DNA of 64,000 bases from Streptomyces sp. NBC_01476 (GCF_036227265.1 NZ_CP109446.1:4842001-4906000), one strand, 5' to 3'; shown: positions 7,457-16,650, numbered from the stretch's first letter. The notes: generated by a model not told the origin, from the sequence alone. Numbers and translations are program-made.

Positions 7457-8068
7457 ATGAGTCCTACGCGCGCCCTCCGACGCCGCCCGTTCCGCAGTGC
7501 CGCGGCGCTCGCCGGAGTCGTGGTGCTGGCGCTGGCAGCCGCCGCCTGTTCCTCCAGCTCCTCCGGTTCGTCGAGCGGCAGCTCCAACTTCGTCGGCGGC
7601 AGCGGCCAGATCACCATGGTGAAACCCGCCGACCGCAAGCCCGCGCCCGCCATCTCCGGCAAGACCGTGGCCGGCGGCCAGGACAGCCTGGCGGCGTACA
7701 AGGGCAAGGTCGTCGTGGTCAACATCTGGGGCTCGTGGTGCGCGCCCTGCCGTGCCGAGGCCCCCAACCTGGCCGCGGTCGCCGCCGCCGAGGCGCCCAA
7801 GGGCGTGCAGTTCCTCGGTATCAACACCCGTGACCTGGACGTCTCCAACGCGCAGCGGTTCGACAAGACCTTCGGGGTCACCTACCCGAGCTTCTACGAC
7901 CCCTACGGCAAGCTGATCCTGCGCTTCCCCAAGGGCAGCCTCAACCCGCAGAGCCTGCCGGCCACCCTGGTCATCGACCGGCAGGGCCGGGTCGCGGTCC
8001 GCGCGCTGAAGGCTCTCAGCGAGGACGAGCTGCGCCAGATGGTCGACCCCATCGCCGCGGAGAAGTGA
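7457..8068 (+). CDS. resA: ResA-like thiol-disulfide oxidoreductase lipoprotein
   Basis: Extracytoplasmic thioredoxin-fold protein that keeps apocytochrome c heme-binding cysteines reduced. In 203 residues: positively charged N-terminus, hydrophobic segment, lipobox AAAC near residue 31, Ser/Gly linker, then a TlpA/ResA domain with catalytic WCAPC in NIWGSWCAPCRAEAP and the cis-Pro region SLPATLVIDRQG. It is the first gene of the resA-ccdA-resB-ccsB cluster; ccdA starts 1 nt after its stop. In System II, CcdA passes electrons to ResA. The assignment is strong from motif plus context. Confidence 0.92.
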   Translation: MSPTRALRRRPFRSAAALAGVVVLALAAAACSSSSSGSSSGSSNFVGGSGQITMVKPADRKPAPAISGKTVAGGQDSLAAYKGKVVVVNIWGSWCAPCRAEAPNLAAVAAAEAPKGVQFLGINTRDLDVSNAQRFDKTFGVTYPSFYDPYGKLILRFPKGSLNPQSLPATLVIDRQGRVAVRALKALSEDELRQMVDPIAAEK

Positions 8069-8069
8069 C

Positions 8070-8870
8070 GTGGCAGCCGGCGCGCTGGCCGCCCTGGCGG
8101 CCGACTCCAGCCAGACCGTGCTCGCGGTGGACCCGAGCCAGACCGTGCTCACCGGTGCGCTGCTCGCGGCCATACCGATCGCGATGTTCGCCGGGCTGAT
8201 CTCCTTCTTCTCGCCCTGCGTCCTGCCCCTGGTGCCCGGCTATCTGTCCTACGTGACCGGCATCACCGGCACCGACCTGGGCAACGCCAAGCGCGGCCGG
8301 ATGGTGGTCGGCGCCACCCTCTTCGTCCTCGGCTTCAGCGCCGTCTTCGTCTCCACCGGCGCCCTCTTCGGCAACTTCGGCTCGGAGCTCCAGGCGCACC
8401 GGCAGACGCTGATGCGCGTCTTCGGCATCCTCACGATCGTGCTGGGGCTGGCCTTCATGGGCCTGGTCGGCGGTATCACCCAGCGCGAGTTCCGCTTCCA
8501 CTTCCGGCCGAGCGTCGGCATGACGGGCGCTCCGCTGCTCGGCGTGCTCTTCGGCCTCGGCTGGGCGCCCTGCGTCGGCCCGACGCTCGGCGCGGTGGAA
8601 TCGCTCGCGATCAGCGACGCCAGCGCGGGCCGCGGCGCCCTGCTGATGATCTTCTACTGCCTCGGCCTCGGCGTCCCCTTCATCGTGGCCGCCGTCGCCT
8701 TCCGCCGTACGCTGGGCGCCTTCACGTGGGTCAAACGCCACTACGCCTGGGTCATGCGGATCGGCGGCGGCATGCTGGTCGCCGTCGGCATCCTGCTCGT
8801 CACCGGCGTGTGGGACCACATCACCTACCAGATGCAGATCTGGTCGAGCAGCTTCACCCCAGGGGTCTGA
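8070..8870 (+). CDS. ccdA: CcdA-family cytochrome c biogenesis membrane protein
   Basis: Integral membrane thiol-disulfide carrier of the CcdA/DsbD-beta family that moves reducing power from cytoplasmic thioredoxin to ResA. It has 266 residues with six predicted membrane segments. Conserved FFSPCVLPLVPGYLSY carries the first Cys with its Pro, and the second redox Cys is in GLGWAPCVGPTLGA. The GTG start at 8070 lies 1 nt after the resA stop. The next gene (resB) begins 4 nt after its stop. All features of the family are present. Confidence 0.93.
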   Translation: MAAGALAALAADSSQTVLAVDPSQTVLTGALLAAIPIAMFAGLISFFSPCVLPLVPGYLSYVTGITGTDLGNAKRGRMVVGATLFVLGFSAVFVSTGALFGNFGSELQAHRQTLMRVFGILTIVLGLAFMGLVGGITQREFRFHFRPSVGMTGAPLLGVLFGLGWAPCVGPTLGAVESLAISDASAGRGALLMIFYCLGLGVPFIVAAVAFRRTLGAFTWVKRHYAWVMRIGGGMLVAVGILLVTGVWDHITYQMQIWSSSFTPGV

Positions 8871-8873
8871 CCC

Positions 8874-10649
8874 ATGAGCATCACGCAGAAGACGGACGGC
8901 GACGCCCGTGCCGGCGACGCGGACCAGGACCGCACGGAGGACGGACTCGGCGCGGCCGGCGCGCAGTTGAGCACCCAGCCGGCCGACACGCTGGCGCAGG
9001 CGCCGGCGATGACCGTGTTCGGCTGGCTGCGCTGGACCTGGCGGCAGCTCACCTCGATGCGGGTGGCGCTGATCCTGCTCTTCCTGCTCTCGCTCGGCGC
9101 GATCCCCGGTTCGCTCATCCCGCAGCGCTCCGACATGCTCAAGGTCGACGCGTTCAAGAAGGCCCACCCCGACATCAGCCCGCTGTACGACCGCCTGGGC
9201 ATGTTCCACGTCTACAGCTCGCCGTGGTTCTCGGCCATCTACATCCTGCTCTTCGTCTCCCTGGCCGGCTGCATCGTTCCCCGCAGCTGGCAGTTCGTCG
9301 GCCAGCTGCGGGCCAAGCCGCCGGCCGCCCCGCGCCATCTGACCCGGCTGCCGGCGTACAGCACCTGGCGGACCGACGCGTCCCCCGAGCAGGTCACCGA
9401 GGCCGCCCGCAAGGTGCTGCGCGGCCGCCGGTTCCGTACCCACGTCACCGGCACCTCGGTCGCCGGTGAGAAGGGCTACCTGCGGGAGACCGGCAACCTG
9501 ATCTTCCACATCGCGCTCTTCGGGCTGCTGATCGGCTTCGCGCTCACCTCGCTGGAGAAGGCCGAGGGCGGCAAGCTGATCGTCGAGGGCGACGGCTTCA
9601 CCAACAACCTGACGCAGTACGACGACTTCAGCCCCGGCACCTGGTACGGCGCGGACGACCTGCAGCCGTTCGGCTTCACGCTCGACAACTTCGAGTCGCG
9701 GTACGCCACCAGCGGGCCGGAGCGCGGCAGCGCGCTGAAGTTCCAGGCGAACATCCACTACTGGAACGGCGACGAGGGCAAGCAGACGGCCGGCTCCATC
9801 TCGGTCAACCACCCGCTGAGCATCGGCGGCGAGAAGGTCTACCTCATCTCGCACGGCTACGCGCCCGTGGTCACCGTCAAGGACGCCCAGGGCAACGTCG
9901 CCTACCGGGGCCCGGTGCCGTTCCTGCCGCAGGACAACAACCTGACGTCCACCGGCGTGATCAAGGTCCCCGACGCGGTCGGCAAGAACGGCAAGCCCGA
10001 CCAGCTCGCCTTCAGCGGCTACTTCACCCCCACCGGCGACACCAGCCGCGGCCCGATCTCGCTCTTCCCCGAACCCGAGCAGCCCCTGCTCTGGCTCACC
10101 GCCTACCACGGTGACCTGGGCATCGACTCCGGTATCGCGCAGAACGTCTACCAGCTCGACACCACGCACATGAAGCAGTACGAGCTCGGTACGCGGACCG
10201 GCGTCAACGGCGTCACCCTCAAGCCCGGTGAGGCCATCACCCTGCCGGACGGTTCCGGCAGCCTCACCTTCGACGGCATCAAGACCTGGGCCAGCTTCAC
10301 CGTCTCCCACCAGTCCGGCAATGTGCTCGCCCTGGTCAGCGGCGCCTGCATGATCGTCGGGCTGATGGGGTCGCTCTTCATCCAGCGGCGCCGGATCTGG
10401 GTGAAGGCCGGCGCCGGCACCGACAGCACCGACGGCGCCACCCTGGTGGAACTCGGCGGCCTCGGCCGCTCGGAGTCCGCCCGGATCGCCGACGAACTCG
10501 GCGACATCGGCCTGCAACTGCTGCCCGACGCACCCGTCAAGCCGGACACCGTGCCCGGTCCCCGCCCGGACCCCGACGGCAGCCCACCGGCCTCCGAGGA
10601 TTCCGGAACGCCCACGCCCCAGACGAACGACGAAGGAGCCCGCGCGTGA
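8874..10649 (+). CDS. resB: ResB-like cytochrome c biogenesis protein
   Basis: Membrane subunit of the System II cytochrome c synthetase, which works with CcsB to deliver heme to apocytochrome c outside the membrane. It has 591 residues: a hydrophilic N-terminus (about 1-40), membrane segments near MRVALILLFLLSLGAIPGSLIPQ and FSAIYILLFVSLAGCIVPR, a third near LIFHIALFGLLIGFAL, a large external domain (about 230-475), and a final membrane helix LALVSGACMIVGLMGSLFI. The C-terminal tail is Pro/Ser/Asp-rich and cytoplasmic. The GTG start of ccsB overlaps its stop by 4 nt (10646-10649). Confidence 0.92.
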   Translation: MSITQKTDGDARAGDADQDRTEDGLGAAGAQLSTQPADTLAQAPAMTVFGWLRWTWRQLTSMRVALILLFLLSLGAIPGSLIPQRSDMLKVDAFKKAHPDISPLYDRLGMFHVYSSPWFSAIYILLFVSLAGCIVPRSWQFVGQLRAKPPAAPRHLTRLPAYSTWRTDASPEQVTEAARKVLRGRRFRTHVTGTSVAGEKGYLRETGNLIFHIALFGLLIGFALTSLEKAEGGKLIVEGDGFTNNLTQYDDFSPGTWYGADDLQPFGFTLDNFESRYATSGPERGSALKFQANIHYWNGDEGKQTAGSISVNHPLSIGGEKVYLISHGYAPVVTVKDAQGNVAYRGPVPFLPQDNNLTSTGVIKVPDAVGKNGKPDQLAFSGYFTPTGDTSRGPISLFPEPEQPLLWLTAYHGDLGIDSGIAQNVYQLDTTHMKQYELGTRTGVNGVTLKPGEAITLPDGSGSLTFDGIKTWASFTVSHQSGNVLALVSGACMIVGLMGSLFIQRRRIWVKAGAGTDSTDGATLVELGGLGRSESARIADELGDIGLQLLPDAPVKPDTVPGPRPDPDGSPPASEDSGTPTPQTNDEGARA

Positions 10650-11737
10650 ACTTCGCGGCCGCGGTCAACGAGAACTTCGCGAACTACAGCAACTACCTCA
10701 TCCGCTCGGCGATGTTCATCTACGCACTCGCCTTCCTCGCACACCTCGCGGAGTGGGTCTTCGGCGGCCGCAGCAAGGTCGCCGTGCAGTCCGCCGCCCT
10801 CACCGCGGAGCGGACCGCGGCGGCGGACACCGCCGCCGGGGTCACCGTCCAGGTCGCCCAGCGGGGCGGCACCACCACCATCGAGCGGCCGAAGGTCATC
10901 ACCCGCTCCTCCGCCAGCGACCGCGGCATCGCCGACGGCCCGGGCGCCGCGGGCACCAGCGACAAGGGCGACCTCTACGGCCGGATCGCGATCTCCTTCA
11001 CGGTGCTGGCCTGGCTGCTGCACGTCGGCGGTGTGGTCTTCCGCGCCGCCTCCGTACAGCGCGCCCCCTGGGGCAACATGTACGAGTTCTCCACCACCTT
11101 CGGCGCGGTCGCGGTCGGCGCGTACCTCGTGTTGCTGGCGCTGCAGAAGAACGTCCGCTGGATCGGGCTGATCCTGGTCACCGCGGTACTGCTCGACCTG
11201 GGCCTGGCCACGACGGTCCTCTACACCTCCAGCGAGCAGCTGGTGCCGGCGCTGCACTCGTACTGGCTGTGGATCCACGTCTCGTGCGCGATCATCTCCG
11301 GCGCGGTGTTCTTCCTCGCCGCCATCGGCACCGGGCTCTACCTCTTCCGCGACCACTACGAGCTCGCGCTGACCGCCGGCCGGGCACAGAACAACCGGTG
11401 GGGCGACATCATGCGGCGGCTGCCGGCCGCGGCGAGCCTGGACAAGTTCGCGTACCGGATGAACGCGCTGGTCTTCCCGCTGTGGACCTTCACCATCATC
11501 GCGGGCGCGATCTGGGCGCAGGCCGCCTGGGGGCACTACTGGGAGTGGGACCCGAAGGAGACCTGGTCCTTCATCACCTGGGTCGCCTACGCCGGTTACC
11601 TGCACGCCCGCGCCACCGCGGGATGGAAGGGCCGCAAGGCCGCCTACCTCGCGCTGATCGCCTTCGCGTGCTTCCTCTTCAACTACTACGGCGTGAACAT
11701 CTTCGTGTCGGGCAAGCATTCGTACGCCGGAGTGTGA
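10646..11737 (+). CDS. ccsB: CcsB/CcsA-type cytochrome c heme lyase subunit
   Basis: Heme-handling membrane protein (CcsA/ResC family) that pairs with ResB to export and ligate heme. It has 363 residues and about eight membrane segments. The diagnostic Trp-rich WWD-type loop is clear: WGHYWEWDPKETWSFITW, and conserved His residues lie before and after it. An Ala-rich cytoplasmic loop (about 50-105) follows the first helix, as in other actinobacterial members. It is the last gene of the four-gene operon; a 12-bp hairpin terminator follows (11751-11780). Confidence 0.93.
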   Translation: MNFAAAVNENFANYSNYLIRSAMFIYALAFLAHLAEWVFGGRSKVAVQSAALTAERTAAADTAAGVTVQVAQRGGTTTIERPKVITRSSASDRGIADGPGAAGTSDKGDLYGRIAISFTVLAWLLHVGGVVFRAASVQRAPWGNMYEFSTTFGAVAVGAYLVLLALQKNVRWIGLILVTAVLLDLGLATTVLYTSSEQLVPALHSYWLWIHVSCAIISGAVFFLAAIGTGLYLFRDHYELALTAGRAQNNRWGDIMRRLPAAASLDKFAYRMNALVFPLWTFTIIAGAIWAQAAWGHYWEWDPKETWSFITWVAYAGYLHARATAGWKGRKAAYLALIAFACFLFNYYGVNIFVSGKHSYAGV

Positions 11738-11750
11738 GACTCGTCGGACG

Positions 11751-11780
11751 GACCCCGGAGCCCCGTCCGGCTCCGGGGTC
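11751..11780. terminator. bidirectional hairpin between ccsB and PLDc_N gene
   Basis: A perfect 12-bp stem, GACCCCGGAGCC (11751-11762) with GGCTCCGGGGTC (11769-11780) and a 6-nt loop, lies between two convergent genes and can serve both strands. No strong T-run follows, as is common in Streptomyces. Confidence 0.65.
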
Positions 11781-12175
11781 TACTCGCTGTCCGGTGACCC
11801 CGACGGCGACGTGCCGTCCTTGCGCTGCTGCTTGATCAGTTCGCTGAGCGACCGCAGGAACTCCGGGTTGTCGTCGGGGGCTATGAACCGCGGCGCCGGC
11901 TGTTCCTCGACCGCCCGGTCCGCACCGGCCGCGGCCGGCTCGGGCACCGCGCGGCGCCGGTAGCCGTACGCCGACTGCGGGTAGGCCGCCGCCACCCGGC
12001 GCTTGCCGAGCATCAGCCAGGCCAGCGGGCCGACCAGGATCTCGCCGAAGAAGAGGATGACCACCAGCCACATCAGCTTCGGCCCGCGCATGTCACGCTG
12101 CGGCGTGCCGAGGCAGTCCACCAGCGCGTAGATCCACAGTGTGATCAGCAGCAGGTACGGCAGATAGTGCAGCAT
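11780..12175 (-). CDS. small membrane protein with PLDc_N domain
   Basis: A 131-residue protein with two membrane helices: YLLLITLWIYALVDCL and LMWLVVILFFGEILVGPLAWLMLG. The pattern matches the PLDc_N family (the N-terminal membrane domain of cardiolipin synthases, also found alone in actinobacteria). The rest is a cytoplasmic, charged tail without the HKD catalytic motif, so it is not itself a phospholipase. The ATG at 12175 (MLHYLPYLL) was chosen; the longer frame to 12265 would start in the UbiD promoter region. It is convergent with ccsB and divergent from the UbiD gene. Confidence 0.8.
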   Translation of the reverse strand: MLHYLPYLLLITLWIYALVDCLGTPQRDMRGPKLMWLVVILFFGEILVGPLAWLMLGKRRVAAAYPQSAYGYRRRAVPEPAAAGADRAVEEQPAPRFIAPDDNPEFLRSLSELIKQQRKDGTSPSGSPDSE

Positions 12176-12315
12176 CAGACCCCCACGTCCCCCATGTCCG
12201 GCAGAGCGTTCAGTAACGGGTCGACCAACCCATGACCTGTTCCAGGTTAACCACGGCGTCCACACCGCGGGCCCCGCGGGCGGGATCGGCCGGTGTGGGA
12301 TGGAAGACTGGGCGC

Positions 12316-13773
12316 ATGGCTTATGACGACCTCCGCTCGTTCCTGCGGGCCCTGGAGAAGGACGGCGACCTGCGGCGGATCACCGCCGAGGTGGACCCGT
12401 ATCTGGAGGTCGGCGAGATCACCGACCGGGTGAACAAGGCCGGCGGCCCCGCGCTGCTCTTCGAGAACGTCCGCGGCTCGATCGCCCCGCTGGCGATGAA
12501 CGTCTACGGCACCGACCGGCGGCTGCTGAAAGCCCTCGGCCTGACCGCCTACAGCGACATCAGCGACAAGATCGCCGGGCTGCTCAAGCCCGAGCTGCCG
12601 CACGGCTTCGTCGGGGTGCGGGAGGCGTTCGGCAAGCTCGCCGGGATGATGCACGTCCCGCCGAAGAAGGTGAAACCGGGGGACGCGCCCGTCCAGGAGG
12701 TCGTGCTCACCGGCGACGACGTCGACCTGGAGCAACTGCCGGCCCTCTTCACCTGGCCGCAGGACGGCGGGTCGTTCTTCAACCTCGGCCTGACGCACAC
12801 CAAGGACCCGGAGAGCGGGGTGCGCAACCTGGGCCTGTACCGGCTGCAGCGGCACGACCGGAACACCATCGGCATGCACTGGCAGATCCACAAGGACAGC
12901 CGCAACCACTACCAGGTGGCCCAGCGCCGCGGTGAACGCCTCCCGGTCGCCATCGCCTTCGGCTGCCCGCCCGCGGTGACGTACGCCTCGACCGCGCCGC
13001 TGCCCGGCGACATCGACGAGTACCTCTTCGCCGGCTTCGTGCAGGGCAAGCGGGTCGAGATGGTGGACTGCAAGACGGTGCCGCTGCAGGTGCCGGCCGC
13101 CGCCGAGGTGGTGCTCGAAGGCTGGCTGGAACCCGGGAAGACGCTGCCGGAGGGGCCGTTCGGCGACCACACCGGCTTCTACACGCCGCAGGAGCAGTTC
13201 CCGGCGCTCACCATCGACTGCGTCACGATGCGCAGGCGGCCGCTCTTCCAGTCGATCGTGGTCGGCCGGCCGCCGACCGAGGACGGGCCGCTGGGCCGGG
13301 CGACGGAACGCTTCTTCCTGCCGCTGCTGAAGATCATCGTGCCGGACATCGTGGACTACCACCTGCCGGAGGCGGGCGGCTTCCACAACTGCGCGATCGT
13401 CTCGATCGACAAGAAGTACCCCAAGCACGCGCAGAAGACGATGCACGCGGTGTGGGGGGCGCACATGATGTCGCTGACCAAGCTGGTCATCGTGGTCGAC
13501 GCGGACTGCGACGTGCATGACCTGCACGAGGTCGCCTGGCGGGCACTGGGCAACACCGACTACTCCCGCGACCTGACGGTGGTGGAGGGCCCGGTGGACC
13601 ACCTCGACCACTCCTCGTACCAGCAGTTCTGGGGCGGGAAGGCGGGAATCGACGCGACCCGTAAGCTGCCGGAGGAGGGTTACACCCGTGACGGCGGCTG
13701 GCCTGAGATGGTGCTCTCCGACCCCGAGACCCACGACCGGGTGACCAAGCGCTGGAAGGAATACGGCCTGTGA
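12316..13773 (+). CDS. UbiD-family menaquinone-precursor decarboxylase
   Basis: A prenylated-FMN-dependent decarboxylase of the UbiD family, 485 residues, expected to remove the carboxyl group of prenylated 6-carboxy-2-naphthol-type intermediates late in the futalosine pathway (MqnL role). Visible: FENVRGS, GMHWQIHKD and the downstream EGPFGDHTGFYTP block holding catalytic acids, then GRATERFFLPLLK and NCAIVSIDKKYPKHA. The ATG at 12316 was chosen; an extension to 12232 looks non-coding. Its stop overlaps the prenyltransferase start by GTGA (13770-13773). The cofactor would come from the UbiX-type gene at 16771. Confidence 0.9.
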   Translation: MAYDDLRSFLRALEKDGDLRRITAEVDPYLEVGEITDRVNKAGGPALLFENVRGSIAPLAMNVYGTDRRLLKALGLTAYSDISDKIAGLLKPELPHGFVGVREAFGKLAGMMHVPPKKVKPGDAPVQEVVLTGDDVDLEQLPALFTWPQDGGSFFNLGLTHTKDPESGVRNLGLYRLQRHDRNTIGMHWQIHKDSRNHYQVAQRRGERLPVAIAFGCPPAVTYASTAPLPGDIDEYLFAGFVQGKRVEMVDCKTVPLQVPAAAEVVLEGWLEPGKTLPEGPFGDHTGFYTPQEQFPALTIDCVTMRRRPLFQSIVVGRPPTEDGPLGRATERFFLPLLKIIVPDIVDYHLPEAGGFHNCAIVSIDKKYPKHAQKTMHAVWGAHMMSLTKLVIVVDADCDVHDLHEVAWRALGNTDYSRDLTVVEGPVDHLDHSSYQQFWGGKAGIDATRKLPEEGYTRDGGWPEMVLSDPETHDRVTKRWKEYGL

Positions 13774-14687
13774 GCGCGACCACGCCTGACCTTTTCGAGT
13801 CCGAACCCCGGCCCGACGGCAAAGTCCGCGCCTTTCTGCGGCTGGTGATGATCGAGCACTCGGTCTTCGCGCTGCCGTTCGCGTACATCGCCGCGCTGAC
13901 CGCGATGTTCCGCGAGAACGGCGCGGTGCACTGGTTCGAACTGCTGCTGATCACCGTGGCGATGGTGGGCCTGCGGACCTTCGCGATGGCCTGCAACCGG
14001 ATCATCGACCGGGAGATCGACGCCCGCAACCCGCGGACCGCCAGGCGCGAACTGGTCACCGGCGCGCTGTCGGTACGGTCCGCGTGGACCGGCGCGCTGG
14101 TCGCCGTGGTGGTGTTCCTGGGGGCCGCCGCGCTGCTCAACCCGCTCTGCCTGGCGCTGGCGCCGATCGCGGTGGTGCCGATGGTGGTCTATCCGTACGG
14201 CAAGCGGTTCACCCACTTCCCGCACGCGATCCTGGGCATCGCGCAGGCGATGGGCCCGATCGGGGCGTGGCTGGCGGTCACCGGCTCCTGGTCGTGGGAC
14301 GCGGTGATCCTGGGGGTCGCGGTCGGCGTGTGGATCGGCGGTTTCGACCTGATCTTCGGCTGCCAGGACGTGGCCGCGGACCGGGCGCACGGTGTGAAGT
14401 CGGTGCCGGCCCGCTTCGGCATCCCGGCCGCGCTCTACGGCGCGCGGGTCTGCCACGCGGTCACCACCGGCCTGCTGGTCTGGTACGGGCTGGCCACCCA
14501 TGCCGGGGCGTTCTGGTGGGTGGGGCTTGCGATCGTCGCCGGGGCGTTCCTCTACGAGCACGCGATCGTGAAGCCGCACGACCTGAGCCGGCTGAACCGG
14601 GCGTTCTTCACGGTCAACGGCGTGATCGGGATCACGCTCTTCGTCTTCGCGCTCTTCGACCTGGTCGAGCGCGGCCTGGGGGCATAG
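13770..14687 (+). CDS. mqnP: UbiA-family prenyltransferase (menaquinone pathway, MqnP)
   Basis: Membrane prenyltransferase of the UbiA superfamily, 305 residues with about eight helices. Both Asp-rich motifs are present: NRIIDREIDARN in the first half (NxxxDxxxD) and DLIFGCQDVAADRAHG in the second. It would attach the polyprenyl tail to the naphthoate ring of the futalosine pathway. The start overlaps the UbiD stop, and the UbiX and mqnE genes follow after two minus-strand genes, so the pathway assignment rests on sequence and neighbourhood together. The stop codon lies in a hairpin arm shared with the convergent lipoprotein gene. Confidence 0.9.
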   Translation: MSATTPDLFESEPRPDGKVRAFLRLVMIEHSVFALPFAYIAALTAMFRENGAVHWFELLLITVAMVGLRTFAMACNRIIDREIDARNPRTARRELVTGALSVRSAWTGALVAVVVFLGAAALLNPLCLALAPIAVVPMVVYPYGKRFTHFPHAILGIAQAMGPIGAWLAVTGSWSWDAVILGVAVGVWIGGFDLIFGCQDVAADRAHGVKSVPARFGIPAALYGARVCHAVTTGLLVWYGLATHAGAFWWVGLAIVAGAFLYEHAIVKPHDLSRLNRAFFTVNGVIGITLFVFALFDLVERGLGA

Positions 14688-14719
14688 CCCCGCGGGCCGC
14701 GCCCGGCGGGTGGGGGCTA
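14685..14719. terminator. bidirectional terminator between mqnP and lipoprotein gene
   Basis: An outer stem TAGCCCC (14685-14691) with GGGGCTA (14713-14719) surrounds an inner stem CGGGC/GCCCG (14693-14705). Both convergent stop codons lie in the outer arms. Confidence 0.5.
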
Positions 14720-15892
14720 GGTCAGCGGGGTGTAGTTGAAGAAGCCGGCGTCCGAGGTGCCGGTGGTGCCGGTCGAGGTGTCCGGGCTCAGACCGGACAG
14801 GTCGAGGTTCTTCAGCATCTGGTCGATACCGGCGGAACTGGGCGCCTTGCCGCCGGGCGTCAGGCCCGAGGCGATGAGCCCGAAGAGGTCCTGCGGGTCG
14901 AGCGAGGTGGCGCCGGCGGGTGCGGTGATCTTGGCGGCGCCGCCGGTGAAGGTGAGCGCGAGCGGCAGCTTGCCGGCCGGTGCCTTGCTGTCGAACTGGG
15001 CGACGTCCACGGTGATGCCGGAGACCATGCCGTCGCTGATGGCGAGGTCGGCGGTGACGGTCTTGGCCGGTACGTCGTCGAGGCGGTCGAGCTGCGCCGC
15101 GGAGAAGCCGGGGACTCCCTTGAGCGCGGTGGACAGACCGGGCTTGAGCTCCTTGGCGAACTGCTGGGCCGGGACGTCGACCCGGACGTGGTCGGCGCCG
15201 TCGTGGCTGCCGAGGTCCTTGAACTTCGCGTTGTGGAGCAGGGCGTTCTTCAGCGTTGTCACCAGCTGGGCCTGGGACGTGGCGTCGAGGCCGGAGGTGC
15301 CCGGGCCGCCGAGGGCGCTCAGGGAGTCGAGGAACTTCTTGTCGATGCTGATCCACTTGCCGTCGAGCGCGGACTTGAGTGCGCCGAGCGAGGAGGGCAG
15401 GCCGTCGGTGCCGCCCAGGAGCTTGTCCAGGTCGCCGTCGTTCTTTCCGGTGGCGGTGGTGTCCAGCTGCTCCAGGGCCTTGACGTCGGCCCGCAGATAG
15501 AGGGCGTCGGCGACCTGGCGGACCTCGATCAGGTTCTTCTTCCCGGCGGGGTCGTCGGAGAGCAGGACGCCGAGGGAGACGTTCTTGTCACCGGATGTCA
15601 GTTCCGTGAGCGGCCGGTCGGCGCTGACCGCGTACTGGGCGTGCAGACCGGCCAGCAGGGTGGCGTCGGCCTTGGTGAAGTCGTCCTCGCCGCGCAGCGC
15701 GGACCAGATCTGGTCAGCGGAGGCGTCGAAGGAGGCGCCGACGGTGAGGGCCTTCTGGTCGCCGAGCTTGGTGAAGGCGTTCTCCACCTTGCCCTGCGGG
15801 GAGCCGGCCTGGGCGGTGCCGCAGGCCGCGGAGCCGGCCGCGATGACGGCCACCACTCCGGCGGCGGCGAGGGTCCTGCGTGTGGTGACGAT
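14717..15892 (-). CDS. exported lipoprotein of unknown function
   Basis: A 391-residue lipoprotein if started at 15892. The n-region TTRRTLAAAG, hydrophobic core and lipobox SAAC are clear. The mature part is a soluble domain rich in Ala/Leu/Asp with no catalytic motif; the overall pattern is like LppX/LprG-type or other actinobacterial lipid-binding lipoproteins, but this is uncertain. The start is odd: no ATG, GTG or TTG lies between the upstream rhomboid gene and the signal peptide in this frame. The best candidate is ATC at 15890-15892, 5 nt after a perfect GAGGAG. An internal GTG at 15856 would remove the charged n-region. Confidence 0.75.
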   Translation of the reverse strand: MVTTRRTLAAAGVVAVIAAGSAACGTAQAGSPQGKVENAFTKLGDQKALTVGASFDASADQIWSALRGEDDFTKADATLLAGLHAQYAVSADRPLTELTSGDKNVSLGVLLSDDPAGKKNLIEVRQVADALYLRADVKALEQLDTTATGKNDGDLDKLLGGTDGLPSSLGALKSALDGKWISIDKKFLDSLSALGGPGTSGLDATSQAQLVTTLKNALLHNAKFKDLGSHDGADHVRVDVPAQQFAKELKPGLSTALKGVPGFSAAQLDRLDDVPAKTVTADLAISDGMVSGITVDVAQFDSKAPAGKLPLALTFTGGAAKITAPAGATSLDPQDLFGLIASGLTPGGKAPSSAGIDQMLKNLDLSGLSPDTSTGTTGTSDAGFFNYTPLT

Positions 15893-15996
15893 GACGACTC
15901 CTCGGTCGCTGCGAGAAAATGACGTGACGATATGCCGTAAGACCCGAGAGTAGCCGCCGGGGTTGTGTGGCCGCGCCCGCGTTTTCCGCGGGTGGG

Positions 15997-16650
15997 TCAG
16001 GCGCCGGTGATCTCGGCGGGGCGGTGCCGCTCGCGGAAGAGGAAGGCCGCCGCGACGCCGCCGATCAGCCCGAAGAGGTGTCCCTGCCAGGAGACGCCGG
16101 TGGCGGTCGGCAGGACGCCCCACAGGATGGAGCCGTAGAGCGCGCCGACGATCAGGCCGACCACGATGTCCAGGGCCCGCCGGTCCACGAAGCCGCGGAC
16201 CAGCAGATAGCTGAAGAGGCCGAAGATCAGGCCGGAGGCACCGGCGGTGTTGGTGTGCGCGGGGGCGACGAGCCATACGCCGAGGCCGCCGATGACGATG
16301 ATGGTGAAGGCCACCGCGAGGAAGCGGCCGATGCCGCGCAGCGCCGCGATGAAGCCGAGGACCAGCAGCGGCAGGCTGTTGGAGGCCACATGGTCGAAGC
16401 CGAAGTGGGTGAAGGCCGACGGGATGATGTCGAGCAGTTCGCTGCTCTTGCGCGGCACGATGCCCAGGGTGTCCAGCCGGTGCCCGGCGATGACATCGAT
16501 GGCCTCAAGCACCCACAGCAGGGCCACCCAGCCGAGCATGAGGGCGCCCGCCATCGTCGCCCGGCCGCCCGCCCGCAGGGGCGCGAGCAAGGCGTCGGCG
16601 CGGCCCGACCTGGGGCGTGCCGCCCGGCGTTCGGTCTGTCCGTAAGTCAC
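15997..16650 (-). CDS. rhomboid-family intramembrane serine protease
   Basis: A 217-residue polytopic membrane protein of the rhomboid family, which cuts membrane proteins within the bilayer. The catalytic Ser sits in the canonical GASG motif (TNTAGASGLIFGLFSY), and the catalytic His in WQGHLFGLIGG near the end of the last helix; a conserved His/Asn pair HVASNSLPLLVLG lies earlier. The GTG at 16650 (VTYGQTERR) was chosen over an upstream in-frame start at 16689. It is divergent from the UbiX gene and followed on the same strand by the lipoprotein gene. Confidence 0.88.
   Translation of the reverse strand: MTYGQTERRAARPRSGRADALLAPLRAGGRATMAGALMLGWVALLWVLEAIDVIAGHRLDTLGIVPRKSSELLDIIPSAFTHFGFDHVASNSLPLLVLGFIAALRGIGRFLAVAFTIIVIGGLGVWLVAPAHTNTAGASGLIFGLFSYLLVRGFVDRRALDIVVGLIVGALYGSILWGVLPTATGVSWQGHLFGLIGGVAAAFLFRERHRPAEITGA

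Noticed and set aside
8016..10517. An 833-codon minus-strand frame antisense to ccdA/resB
   Set aside because: It lies opposite clear membrane-protein genes, with an Asp/Arg/His-rich translation and no motif.
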